Origin: Ruminococcus sp. OA3
Lineage (GTDB): Bacteria; Bacillota; Clostridia; Lachnospirales; Lachnospiraceae
NCBI RefSeq assembly: GCF_022440845.1
Contig: NZ_JAKNTO010000001.1
Span: 62,001 to 126,000, forward strand
Length of the DNA: 64,000 nucleotides
Reading direction: 5' to 3'
Positions 52,961 to 61,002 of this stretch are shown piece after piece; position 1 is the stretch's first letter; every line of letters begins with the position of its first letter. Below the pieces are notes generated by a model. That model was not told the DNA's origin, did no database searches, and saw only the letters and a program-made list of their open reading frames with translations. The position numbers and the translations under genes are program-made.

Positions 52961-53830
52961 ACAACGATCTGTTAGATACTGCTGAAATCCCCTTACATTT
53001 GGATACAGGGAACTCTTCTTATTCCATATCTGATAAATATCCCATGTGATCTGTTCACGAAGGGGAATGACCCTCACTCCATCCATTCGGAAATTCACTG
53101 TGGAAAAATCGATCACCACACCGATGCCGGCATGCCCCTTACAGAGCTGATAGAGAAAGCTGCTGTCCACTGTCTTTGCTGCAATGTCCGGTTCAAATCC
53201 TTTTGCCCTGCAGATGTCGCAGAATGTATGGAAAATCTCAAACTGTTCGTTCAAAATGAGGATACGCTCTGTCCGCAGCTCATCAATACTGATCTCTCTG
53301 TGTTCATACAGCGAATGTCCCTGGTAGACGATCAGCCTGACAGCACGGCTCGCCAGCTTCATCTCCTGCACTTCCGCAAACCGGGTATGTCCAACAACAA
53401 TCCCTACCTCCGCCTGCATGGAGGCTATTTTCTCTTTCACTTCCTGATTGGACTCCTCCATCCACTCGACTTCAATGTCCGGATGACCCTGGATAAAGTC
53501 CGTCACCAGTTCAAACGAGAGTGCGTTCAGTACTCCCCTTGCACACGCCAGTCTAAGTGTGTTGTCCTTTACCCTCAGCTGGTAGATCCCATGCCGGATC
53601 TCCTCATACTGCCGAATGATTTCCTCCGCTTTCTCATACAGAAAAACTGCACTTTCCGTAGGCCGGACTCCCTTCTTGCTGCGTTCAAACAGAGTCGTTT
53701 TAAGCTCCTCCTCCAGCTTCAAGATGATCTTGCTCAGCCCCTGGGAAGAGATAAAGAGTTTTCCGGCTGCACGGTTGATGCTCCTCTCCTCATAAACAAC
53801 ATGAAAATACTGCAAATCCTTAATATCCAT
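52940..53830 (-). CDS. LysR-family transcriptional regulator
   Basis: Regulator of 296 aa. N-terminal winged helix-turn-helix (DLQYFHVVYEERSINRAAGKLFISSQGLSKII, residues 4-35), linker helix, and a two-lobed ligand-binding domain (about 90-296). Its ATG lies four bases after the stop of the aminotransferase gene and lacks a clear ribosome site, so translation is probably coupled. It may regulate that operon and the flavin reductase gene downstream. The effector is unknown. Confidence 0.93.
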   Translation of the reverse strand: MDIKDLQYFHVVYEERSINRAAGKLFISSQGLSKIILKLEEELKTTLFERSKKGVRPTESAVFLYEKAEEIIRQYEEIRHGIYQLRVKDNTLRLACARGVLNALSFELVTDFIQGHPDIEVEWMEESNQEVKEKIASMQAEVGIVVGHTRFAEVQEMKLASRAVRLIVYQGHSLYEHREISIDELRTERILILNEQFEIFHTFCDICRAKGFEPDIAAKTVDSSFLYQLCKGHAGIGVVIDFSTVNFRMDGVRVIPLREQITWDIYQIWNKKSSLYPNVRGFQQYLTDRCKVAKDY

Positions 53831-53834
53831 CTGT

Positions 53835-54683
53835 CTATATCTGACCCGTCTCTCTTTTAAACTTATCTACATAGGCATCCTGAAGTTTCTTCAGGAGCTC
53901 AGGTGCCCTGCCCCCAACAGTCCGGCCGTCCAGCTTCGATACTCTGTTACACAGTGCACCGGAACTGCAGACAATGATCTCATCTGCCTCACATAGCTGT
54001 TTTAGTGAAAATGCCTCTTCGCTTACCGGAATCAAAAGCTCTTTTGCCAGCTGCAGCAGATGCGCTCTGGTAATCCCCGGCAAGATCAGCCGGTCAAGGG
54101 GAGGCGTACACAGCACACCATCCTTCAGCATCAGAATACTACTGCGTGAGCATTCCGTCACACGCCCGCCTCTGTGAAACACAGCCTCCTGGCATCCCAC
54201 TTCTTTTGCCCTCTGTGATGCGATCACGTTCGGCAGCAGATTCAGTGATTTAATATGGCAGTGATAGAACCTGGTGTCTTCCAGAGATATGATCTGAAGT
54301 TCCTGACCAACAGGACACATACTTGCCGGCCGGGCATATGCCAGCAGACTCGCAGTTCCCTTTGTTTCCGGAAATGCATGTTCGCGCAGCGCAAGTCCAC
54401 GTGAAGTCTGCCAGTACAGCAAACCTTCGTCATCGTCCAGCTCACTGACCAGCCCCATCAAAATCCCCTTCAGAGTTTTCGCATCATATGGAAATTCGAT
54501 CTCCAGCAACCTGCAGCTGTGACAGAATCTCTCAATATGCTCATCCAGTGCAAAAGGAATCCGGTTGACAATCCTTGTTGCATCATAACAGCCGTCGCCG
54601 AAATACAGCGCCCTGTCTGTCATCGGTACTTTCAGTGCTTCAATTCTGTCTCTCTCACCGTTGTAGTAGCCAATATCTTTCAT
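53835..54683 (-). CDS. Class IV aminotransferase, D-amino-acid transaminase-like
   Basis: PLP enzyme of 282 aa with fold type IV. The PLP lysine lies in HIKSLNLLPNVIASQRA (about 143-159), which matches D-alanine aminotransferase better than the branched-chain enzymes, and the VTECSRSSILML element supplies the cofactor-phosphate contacts. The PLP glutamate also fits. Reaction: reversible transamination between a D-amino acid and an oxo acid; lyase activity such as ADCL is possible. It heads an operon with the LysR gene and is divergent from the NYN gene. Confidence 0.88.
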   Translation of the reverse strand: MKDIGYYNGERDRIEALKVPMTDRALYFGDGCYDATRIVNRIPFALDEHIERFCHSCRLLEIEFPYDAKTLKGILMGLVSELDDDEGLLYWQTSRGLALREHAFPETKGTASLLAYARPASMCPVGQELQIISLEDTRFYHCHIKSLNLLPNVIASQRAKEVGCQEAVFHRGGRVTECSRSSILMLKDGVLCTPPLDRLILPGITRAHLLQLAKELLIPVSEEAFSLKQLCEADEIIVCSSGALCNRVSKLDGRTVGGRAPELLKKLQDAYVDKFKRETGQI

Positions 54684-54861
54684 CCGGCGTCCTCCTTTTA
54701 TTTTCTCCTTTCATGATACTTTATCCTCAGACAAATGTAAAGATAAGCCTTTACGCCTGCCTCCGGAAAATGGTATAGTATAGGTAGCAGCAATTGTTCA
54801 GAGCAGTTCAGCTTACTCCCCCCTGAGCAGTTACGTAAAATAAAATGATTGAGGTAAGTAT

Positions 54862-55671
54862 ATGGAAACCGATTTAAAATTTGCCATACTGATTGATGCA
54901 GATAATATATCCGATAAATACATTAAGATTATTCTGGAAGAAACCGCAAACAGCGGAGTCGCAACCTACAAAAGAATCTACGGTGACTGGACAAGCCCCC
55001 AGCTGGCATCCTGGAAGTCTGTACTTTTAGACAATTCCATCATTCCGATGCAGCAGTACAGCTATACTTCCGGAAAGAACGCAACAGACTGCGCGATGAT
55101 CATCGATGCCATGGACATTCTTTACTCGGGAACCGTGGACGGATTCTGCATCGCGTCTTCGGACAGTGATTTTACCCGGCTCGTAGCCCGGCTCAGAGAA
55201 TCGGGTATGCAGGTCATCGGTATGGGCGAGAGCAAAACGCCGAAACCTTTTATAGCTGCATGCAACCAGTTCAAATATCTGGATCTTCTCTTCTCCAATC
55301 AGCAGAAAAAAGAAAAGAAAGCCGCCGCTGAACGCCCTATGATAAAAGAAATAAAAACCACTGTAAAAGAAAAGAGCAGAACCAGCAAAAAAGAAACCGC
55401 ATCACCGCCGCCGGAAGACATACAGCCTCAGTCTGACCTGGACATTATCAAGCAGACGATTGCTGCGATTGTAGAGAAATTTTCGGACGAGGACGGGTGG
55501 ATTTTCTCCGGAAAACTGGGCGACCAGCTTTCAAAGCGTCTTCCTGATTTTGATGTTCGTAATTTCGGCTACGCCAAGCTGACCCCCTTCGTGAAATCTC
55601 TGGGAGATTATGAGATCAATCGGATCTCTACCGGCAGTCACCAGCAGCAGATATACTTTAAAGCGAAATGA
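54862..55671 (+). CDS. NYN-domain putative ribonuclease with C-terminal OST-HTH domain
   Basis: Protein of 269 aa. The NYN/PIN-like nuclease fold (1-145) keeps its acidic metal site: Asp in ILIDADNIS, Asp in ATDCAMIIDAMD and the SSDSDF motif. A Lys/Glu/Ser-rich linker (about 150-195) follows, then an OST-HTH/LOTUS domain (about 195-269, DEDGWIFSGKLGDQLSKRLPDF), a fold tied to RNA binding. Together they suggest a metal-dependent endoribonuclease that finds structured RNA. It is related to LabA/DUF88 proteins, whose bacterial targets are largely unknown. It is not next to any defence gene. A weak promoter precedes it near 54760-54790. Confidence 0.9.
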   Translation: METDLKFAILIDADNISDKYIKIILEETANSGVATYKRIYGDWTSPQLASWKSVLLDNSIIPMQQYSYTSGKNATDCAMIIDAMDILYSGTVDGFCIASSDSDFTRLVARLRESGMQVIGMGESKTPKPFIAACNQFKYLDLLFSNQQKKEKKAAAERPMIKEIKTTVKEKSRTSKKETASPPPEDIQPQSDLDIIKQTIAAIVEKFSDEDGWIFSGKLGDQLSKRLPDFDVRNFGYAKLTPFVKSLGDYEINRISTGSHQQQIYFKAK

Positions 55672-55681
55672 GTACCTTTTC

Positions 55682-55719
55682 CCCCTTTTTCTCATACGAT
55701 AAAGAAAAAGGGGTTTTTT
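55682..55719 (+). terminator. Hairpin with T run, overlapping the next gene's ribosome site
   Basis: CCCCTTTTTCT pairs with AGAAAAAGGGG, followed by six T. The 3' arm supplies the AAGGGG ribosome site of the ATG at 55720, so the hairpin can both end transcription and hide that site. Confidence 0.65.
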
Positions 55720-56196
55720 ATGCCTTATCAATCTTTCGTACCCGTCACCGGTATTATACGGGAAATCACATCAATGACAGGAGAGTGCTGCAACCGCATG
55801 ATATCCATAATGTCATCCAGCGGCATTACCAACTTTATCGTAGCACCGGAAACTTTTGTCGTGGGCTGCACGAGGCTCCGGCCCGGAATGCGCGTAGCCG
55901 CTTTTTATGACAGTGACCTGCCTGTTCCCCTGATCTTCCCCCCGCAGTACCGAGCCGAGATGATAACCGTACTCAGACCGAATGAAAATATTAAACTGGA
56001 CTACTTTGACAAAGACCTGACTTCATCAGATAAATCATTGAGCCTGAATATCAGCCGCTCTACTAATGTGACCACCGTTAACGGCCAGCGCTTTGAATGT
56101 TCTCCCGGAGGCCACATCCTGCTTGTGTATTATTTCAACACTACCAGGAGCATCCCTGCTCAGACTACACCTGAAAAGATTATTGTATTTTGTTAA
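55720..56196 (+). CDS. Uncharacterised conserved-type protein
   Basis: Protein of 158 aa that I do not assign to a family. The sequence is beta-rich, with no signal peptide or membrane segment, and has cysteines at several places (GECCNRM, VGCTRL, ECSPG, final Cys). Repeated short phrases with Val/Ile and Thr/Asn suggest a small beta-barrel such as an OB-like fold. Its ATG directly follows a terminator-like hairpin whose arm serves as the ribosome site. It is followed by a promoter region and an Lrp-type gene, and is probably its own unit or read through from the NYN gene. Confidence 0.68.
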   Translation: MPYQSFVPVTGIIREITSMTGECCNRMISIMSSSGITNFIVAPETFVVGCTRLRPGMRVAAFYDSDLPVPLIFPPQYRAEMITVLRPNENIKLDYFDKDLTSSDKSLSLNISRSTNVTTVNGQRFECSPGGHILLVYYFNTTRSIPAQTTPEKIIVFC

Positions 56197-56361
56197 AATA
56201 GTGATATACTTTTAATATCCCCCGGTTCCGGAAGGAGTGCGGTTCTGCCCGTACAGCCGGTGTCCGGTCTCACATTGATCATCCCGGGAACACACGGCTG
56301 CCGGAGGATATTTTATCAAAAGGATACTCACCATTTACCATCGGAACAGGAGGGTCAACAG

Positions 56362-56856
56362 ATGGATACTAATAAAAAAGAGCAGTTATTAAAGCTCATC
56401 GAGAAAGACTGTACACTGGGCTGCAAAGAACTTGCGGTCATGCTTGACGAATCCGAACAGAAGATTAGGGCTACTGTGGACAAGTTGAAAAAAGATCATG
56501 TGATCTGCGGATACCGCGCGCTGATCAACTGGGACAAGGTGCGCGAAGATGACGTGGAAGCCCTCGTTGAACTGAGAGTGACTCCCCACGGCGGCGACGG
56601 ATATCAGCGGCTGGCCGATGAGATCAAGGGGTACCCCCAGGTCGAAACCCTGTACCTGATGTCCGGTTCCTACGATTTTCTGGTCATGGTCAAGGGCCGA
56701 AATTTAAAAGAAATCTCCATGTTTGTCAATTCAAAGCTCGCATCAATTGAAGAAGTGCAGAGCACGACTACACATTTTACGCTGACAAAATATAAAGAAC
56801 TGGGTGTTGACCTGGAGGCCGGAAAACCAGACCAGAGGATGGTGGTGACACCATGA
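56362..56856 (+). CDS. Lrp/AsnC-family transcriptional regulator
   Basis: Regulator of 164 aa. N-terminal helix-turn-helix (about 5-50, GCKELAVMLDESEQKIRATVDKL) and the C-terminal RAM ligand-binding domain (about 70-145, YPQVETLYLMSGSYDFLVMV). The start follows AGGAGGGTCAACAG; the longer open frame upstream has no ribosome site. It overlaps the next gene by ATGA, so the two are co-translated. A likely role is control of amino-acid metabolism with the neighbouring aminotransferase. A TTGTTA-17-TAATAT promoter lies in the 165-base gap before it. Confidence 0.93.
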   Translation: MDTNKKEQLLKLIEKDCTLGCKELAVMLDESEQKIRATVDKLKKDHVICGYRALINWDKVREDDVEALVELRVTPHGGDGYQRLADEIKGYPQVETLYLMSGSYDFLVMVKGRNLKEISMFVNSKLASIEEVQSTTTHFTLTKYKELGVDLEAGKPDQRMVVTP

Positions 56857-58016
56857 AAGAACTGTTGTCCAAACGTGTCATTTCCCTTGCCCCTTCCGGA
56901 ATCCGCAGGTTTTTTGATATTGTATCTGACATCCCCGACGCGGTCTCTCTGGGCGTGGGGGAACCTGATTTTGACACCCCCTGGCATATCCGCGAGGAGG
57001 GTATCCGCACACTGAAAGACGGTAAAACCTTCTATTCATCCAATGCGGGAACGCCGGAGCTCCGCCGTGCGATCAGTGATTATCTGAAACGCAGCCTTTT
57101 GAATACCTACGACTGGCAGCATGAGATCCTTGTGACAGTCGGCGGAAGCGAAGCGATTGATATTGCACTGCGCACCATCCTGAACGATGGCGACGAGGTC
57201 ATCTGCCCTGAACCGTGCTTCGTCTCCTACATACCGTGCATCATCATGGCAAACGGTGTGCCGGTGAGAATTCCGCTCCGCGCGGAAAATGAATTTCGCC
57301 TGACCAGGGCTGAACTTGAAGCCGCTGTCACATCGAAGACAAAGGCTCTGCTGATCTCTTTTCCCAATAACCCGACGGGCGCTGTCATGGGCAGAAGCGA
57401 TCTGGAGGCTGTCGCCGAAGTAGCCAGGGAGCATAATCTGATCGTGATATCCGACGAGATCTACAGTGAACTGACCTACGGCGGACCTCATACAAGTATC
57501 GCCTCTCTTTCGGGTATGCGTGACCGCACCATCGTAATCAATGGCTTTTCAAAGGCGTATGCGATGACAGGATGGCGGCTTGGATATGCCGCGGCCAATC
57601 ACGAGATCATGGAACAGATGCTCAAACTTCACCAGTTTGCCATCATGTGTGCACCGACGGTCAGCCAGTATGCTGCAGTGGCGGCGCTTACAAACGGTGA
57701 TGAGGATGTTGCAGAAATGCGTATTTCTTACAACCAGCGGCGGAACTATCTGCACCATGAACTTCAGCGGCTGAACCTTCCCTGCTTTAAACCGCAGGGA
57801 GCCTTTTATATGTTCCCCTGTATCAGGGAATTCGGGATGACGAGCGAAGAATTTGCACTGAAGCTGCTGGAAACCGAAAAACTTGCCGTTGTTCCGGGAA
57901 GCGCATTCGGCGAGAGCGGGGAAGGCTATCTGCGGCTTTCCTATGCATATTCTATACAGGAATTAAAAGAAGCTGTAAACCGGCTGGAAAATTTCATCAC
58001 GCGGCTCCGCGGATGA
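56853..58016 (+). CDS. Class I/II aminotransferase (PatA/AspC type)
   Basis: PLP enzyme of 387 aa, fold type I. Motifs: GVGEPDFDTPWHI near 33, FPNNPTGAVM near 170, SDEIYSELTYGG, and the PLP lysine in NGFSKAYAMTGWRLGYAA (about 233). It belongs to the aromatic/aspartate aminotransferase group often called PatA. DapL makes acetyl-DAP aminotransferase unlikely as its role here. The start overlaps the Lrp-type gene by four bases. A bidirectional terminator follows. The preferred amino acid is unknown. Confidence 0.92.
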   Translation: MKELLSKRVISLAPSGIRRFFDIVSDIPDAVSLGVGEPDFDTPWHIREEGIRTLKDGKTFYSSNAGTPELRRAISDYLKRSLLNTYDWQHEILVTVGGSEAIDIALRTILNDGDEVICPEPCFVSYIPCIIMANGVPVRIPLRAENEFRLTRAELEAAVTSKTKALLISFPNNPTGAVMGRSDLEAVAEVAREHNLIVISDEIYSELTYGGPHTSIASLSGMRDRTIVINGFSKAYAMTGWRLGYAAANHEIMEQMLKLHQFAIMCAPTVSQYAAVAALTNGDEDVAEMRISYNQRRNYLHHELQRLNLPCFKPQGAFYMFPCIREFGMTSEEFALKLLETEKLAVVPGSAFGESGEGYLRLSYAYSIQELKEAVNRLENFITRLRG

Positions 58017-58032
58017 TCTGATCGTCTCTTAC

Positions 58033-58084
58033 AGGAAAAGGCGTGAAACCTGCTGATCACTCAGCGGGCTTCACGCCTTTTCCT
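58033..58084. terminator. Bidirectional terminator
   Basis: AGGAAAAGGCGTGAA pairs with TTCACGCCTTTTCCT around a loop that has its own CCTGCTGA/TCAGCGGG pairing. It overlaps the end of the convergent kinase gene and serves both. Confidence 0.82.
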
Positions 58085-59351
58085 GAGGTATAATGGCCAC
58101 CACCGAAAAGACGCCTCCCGCGTGGGAAATCTTCAGATTCCCCCCGTATTTCCCCACGATATCACGGACCTTCCCGATGCCCAGCCCATGCTGCCGCCGG
58201 TCACTCTTGGTTGTGCGATATTCCCCATGACAGAATCGGATTTCATTTACATAAGGGTTCTCCAGCTGAAAGCTGAAATACCCCCCGCCTGTCCGGGCGC
58301 GCAGTTCCATTCTGCGTTCCTGAGAATCATTGATCTGGATACATGCTTCGATCGCATTGTCCAGTGTGTTAGCAAATAAGGAGCAGACATCCACCTCATC
58401 CATAGAGACTTCTTCCCCCAGATCGATATTAAAAAACGTATCGATTCCCAGTTCCTCCGCTTTCTGATACTTACTGCCAAGTACCGCATTGATCAGGCTG
58501 TTCTTACAGAACATCCGGTTTGTCCCCGCGGCGACAGCAGACAACTCTGCAAAGTATGCCCTGGCTTTTTCCGTTTCATTTCGCTCCAGAAGGGCATCCA
58601 CGGCGGCGAGGTGGTTGTTCATATCGTGACGCAGCCTTCTGATCTCTTTCTGGTTATGTTCCAGCTCCCGGTAATACTCCTGTTCCTGATGCAGGTTTTC
58701 ATTTTCCAGCAGGACTTTTGTATTGTCTATCATATAGGTGATGAGGTATAAAATGCCCAGATTAGAAATGAGACTGATGACAGCGATCCCTATGCTGAAA
58801 GCTTCCTCGGCTTCAGAGGTTATGATAATGACATACCCCGTGACAAACAGAGGCATCAGTGACACGGCGTCCAGCATTGCCCATATACGTTCTGTAAGGT
58901 AATTGCCAGCCATGCGTATTTTCTCATAAAATATTTTGTAAATACCCAGCCAGACCAGCAGACACATCAATGCATTTACGCAGATTTCAGCATACCAGCC
59001 GGCAGACGGATATGTACTGTATTCAATGATAACCGCATACGGTACCAGAAAATTGACTGCAACAACCAGCGGATAGAGAATCAGGACAGCAGACAGTTTT
59101 TTTATCAGTCTTCCCCTGAACCCTGTCAGCACCACGATCAGATACCAGATACCTGCGTACGTAATATTTACTATGTCCCCATAAAAAATGACGATACTCG
59201 AAACTGGAATCAGAGATAAGGCGATCAGTATTTTCAGCCAGAGATAATTTCTGATCTCCACAAACGCCCCTGTCATGCGCATAAATACGGCAGCTGTCCC
59301 CAGCATCAGCATAAAATGTACCAGCCGGGCTACTGCTTCTATTGTTTCCAT
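58071..59351 (-). CDS. GHKL-type sensor histidine kinase (AgrC/peptide-sensor class)
   Basis: Membrane kinase of 426 aa. About six membrane segments fill residues 1-210, a coiled coil follows (YYRELEHNQKEIRRLR), then the phospho-His region (LRHDMNNHLAAVDALL, His about 240) and a GHKL ATPase domain. The N-box is LFANTLDNAIEACI and the G-box is HGLGIGKVRDIV. This is the class that senses peptides or envelope signals and pairs with LytTR regulators. It is 16 bases after the regulator gene. Its signal may be linked to the divergent ABC transporter. Confidence 0.92.
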   Translation of the reverse strand: METIEAVARLVHFMLMLGTAAVFMRMTGAFVEIRNYLWLKILIALSLIPVSSIVIFYGDIVNITYAGIWYLIVVLTGFRGRLIKKLSAVLILYPLVVAVNFLVPYAVIIEYSTYPSAGWYAEICVNALMCLLVWLGIYKIFYEKIRMAGNYLTERIWAMLDAVSLMPLFVTGYVIIITSEAEEAFSIGIAVISLISNLGILYLITYMIDNTKVLLENENLHQEQEYYRELEHNQKEIRRLRHDMNNHLAAVDALLERNETEKARAYFAELSAVAAGTNRMFCKNSLINAVLGSKYQKAEELGIDTFFNIDLGEEVSMDEVDVCSLFANTLDNAIEACIQINDSQERRMELRARTGGGYFSFQLENPYVNEIRFCHGEYRTTKSDRRQHGLGIGKVRDIVGKYGGNLKISHAGGVFSVVAIIPQEKA

Positions 59352-59367
59352 TCTCTTTTGCTCCCTT

Positions 59368-60069
59368 CTATTTTAGCATCCTCTTCGCGAAAGCAATCAG
59401 GAATTCCTGTCTGTGTGCCCTGCTCACCGGAAGTATCTCTGTCCCAACCAGCGCCGAATTGTCCTTCGTCTCCATGACCTGATTCATATTGACCAGGTAT
59501 CTCTGATGGATGCGCTGGAAATAAGCCGGCAGTTCTTTTTGAAGCTCGTCCAGTTTTCCATAGAATGTCTTCTTATCTGATTTTGTCACGGCAGTGATCT
59601 TGCGCCGGTCACTGTAGAAGTAAAGGACTTCCCGCAGGTTCTGGCGGTAACTTCCGCTTCCCGTCGGGATCAGATAGTATTCCGCCTCACGGTCCGCAAT
59701 CTCTCTGAGAGCCGCATCCGCCACTTCCCTGATCTTCTTCTCTTTATACGGCTTCAGTATATAATGAAATGCATGCACTTCATATCCCTGGAACACGAAG
59801 TCAGGATATGCCGTCACAAAGATCAGGACTGTCTGCACCCCAAGGCCCCGGAGCTTCCTGGCAGTCTCCATTCCGCTCATTCCATTCATCTCAATGTCCA
59901 GAAAAATCAGGTCAAAACTGTTTTTACGGCAGGCAGTGCAGAGCTCTTCTCCCGATGCAAATTCATAGAATTCATGCGCCTCCGCCTTAAGCTGGAGATG
60001 CAGGGTCAGGATCTCCCGCAGCACGCTTCTCTGCCCTTTTTCATCATCACACACGGCAATCTGTATCAC
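59368..60069 (-). CDS. LytTR-family response regulator
   Basis: Response regulator of about 233 aa. The receiver domain (1-120) has the acidic pair CDDE, phospho-Asp in LIFLDIEMNGMSG and Lys in YILKPYKEKKI. The LytTR DNA-binding domain (about 135-233) has LREVLYFYSDRRKITAV and FQRIHQRYLVNM. I prefer the GTG of VIQIAVCDDE because it lies seven bases after AGGAGG; an ATG 11 codons earlier has no site. It is divergent from the BceAB-like genes, which it probably regulates. Confidence 0.93.
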   Translation of the reverse strand: MIQIAVCDDEKGQRSVLREILTLHLQLKAEAHEFYEFASGEELCTACRKNSFDLIFLDIEMNGMSGMETARKLRGLGVQTVLIFVTAYPDFVFQGYEVHAFHYILKPYKEKKIREVADAALREIADREAEYYLIPTGSGSYRQNLREVLYFYSDRRKITAVTKSDKKTFYGKLDELQKELPAYFQRIHQRYLVNMNQVMETKDNSALVGTEILPVSRAHRQEFLIAFAKRMLK

Positions 60070-60157
60070 ATCCTCACCTCCTCCTTCTGTCATGTTCCTC
60101 ATTCTATCACATTCTTCTTCAGTTAAAAAGCGCCGGAACCAAACGTTACAATATTTG

Positions 60158-60171
60158 TGTCAAATATGACA
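60158..60171. promoter_or_regulatory. Inverted-repeat operator candidate upstream of the ABC transporter
   Basis: TGTCA, AATA, TGACA, in the divergent gap between the LytTR regulator and the transporter genes. LytTR sites are usually direct repeats, so the binder may differ. Confidence 0.35.
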
Positions 60172-60255
60172 TATTTATGAGGACCCGCAGAGGATCTGTG
60201 CCTTAAAATAGAGTTACAACAAAGAAATCACATAATCTGACGGAGGTGCACGACT

Positions 60256-61002
60256 ATGCTGAAAATACAGCATTTATGCAAAACTTATCATACCGGAAAT
60301 ATTAATTATGAGGTACTAAAAGATGTATCTTTTGAAGTGGAACAGGGTGAATTTGTAGCCGTCATGGGACCCTCCGGTTCCGGGAAGACAACGCTGTTAA
60401 ACTGTATATCCTGTTATATACCGTTTGACAAAGGAGAAATCCGGCTGGGTGATCAAAATCTTGCCTCCTTAAGCGAAAACGAACTGGCACATATCCGTAA
60501 TCAAAAACTGGGATTTGTCTTTCAGGATTTTATGCTGCTGGATGGCCTGACGGTGCGTGACAATATCATGCTGCCACGAATCATCAGCGGACGGATTGAC
60601 AGCAGTATGGAAAAAGAAGCCGACCGTCTCTGCGGAATCTTCGGCATCACACATATCAGCGGCAAGTATCCCGCCGAAATATCCGGAGGTGAAAAACAGC
60701 GAACTGCTGTCGCCCGTGCCCTGATCAACCATCCGCTTATCATGCTGGCAGATGAGCCCACCGGCAATCTCGATTCCAAATCCAGCCAGGCCGTCATCAG
60801 TTCCTTTGAACAGGCACGCCATGAGCTGAACGCTACGATCTTTATGGTAACACACGACAGCTACGCAGCCTCTTTCTGCGACCGTGTGATCATCCTGAAA
60901 GACGGAAACATCTTCTGCATCGCCCGGAACAACGGCAACAGAGGCAGCTTCCAGGATCAGCTTCTCGATATTATCAAAGAAATGAGTGGTGAGAATGTAT
61001 GA
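60256..61002 (+). CDS. ABC transporter ATPase, BceA/LolD-like
   Basis: ATPase of 248 aa that powers the FtsX-type permease encoded next. Walker A GPSGSGKTT (about 39-47), Q-loop FVFQDFMLL, signature ISGGEKQRT, Walker B MLADEPTGNLD and the switch His in VTHD are all intact. It is of the MacB/LolD/BceA group. CGGAGG precedes the ATG, and the stop overlaps the permease start (ATGA). With the neighbouring kinase and regulator it fits a bacitracin/lantibiotic-type peptide resistance or sensing module. Confidence 0.95.
   Translation: MLKIQHLCKTYHTGNINYEVLKDVSFEVEQGEFVAVMGPSGSGKTTLLNCISCYIPFDKGEIRLGDQNLASLSENELAHIRNQKLGFVFQDFMLLDGLTVRDNIMLPRIISGRIDSSMEKEADRLCGIFGITHISGKYPAEISGGEKQRTAVARALINHPLIMLADEPTGNLDSKSSQAVISSFEQARHELNATIFMVTHDSYAASFCDRVIILKDGNIFCIARNNGNRGSFQDQLLDIIKEMSGENV

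Noticed and set aside
30272-54683. Prophage or integrative element carrying the catabolic island
   Set aside because: No integrase, transposase, att-like direct repeats, conjugation or phage genes are visible, and base composition does not change sharply.
54862-55671. Anti-phage defence island around the NYN protein
   Set aside because: Neighbours are a transaminase, an unassigned small protein and an Lrp regulator; no toxin-antitoxin, restriction or CBASS-type partner is present.
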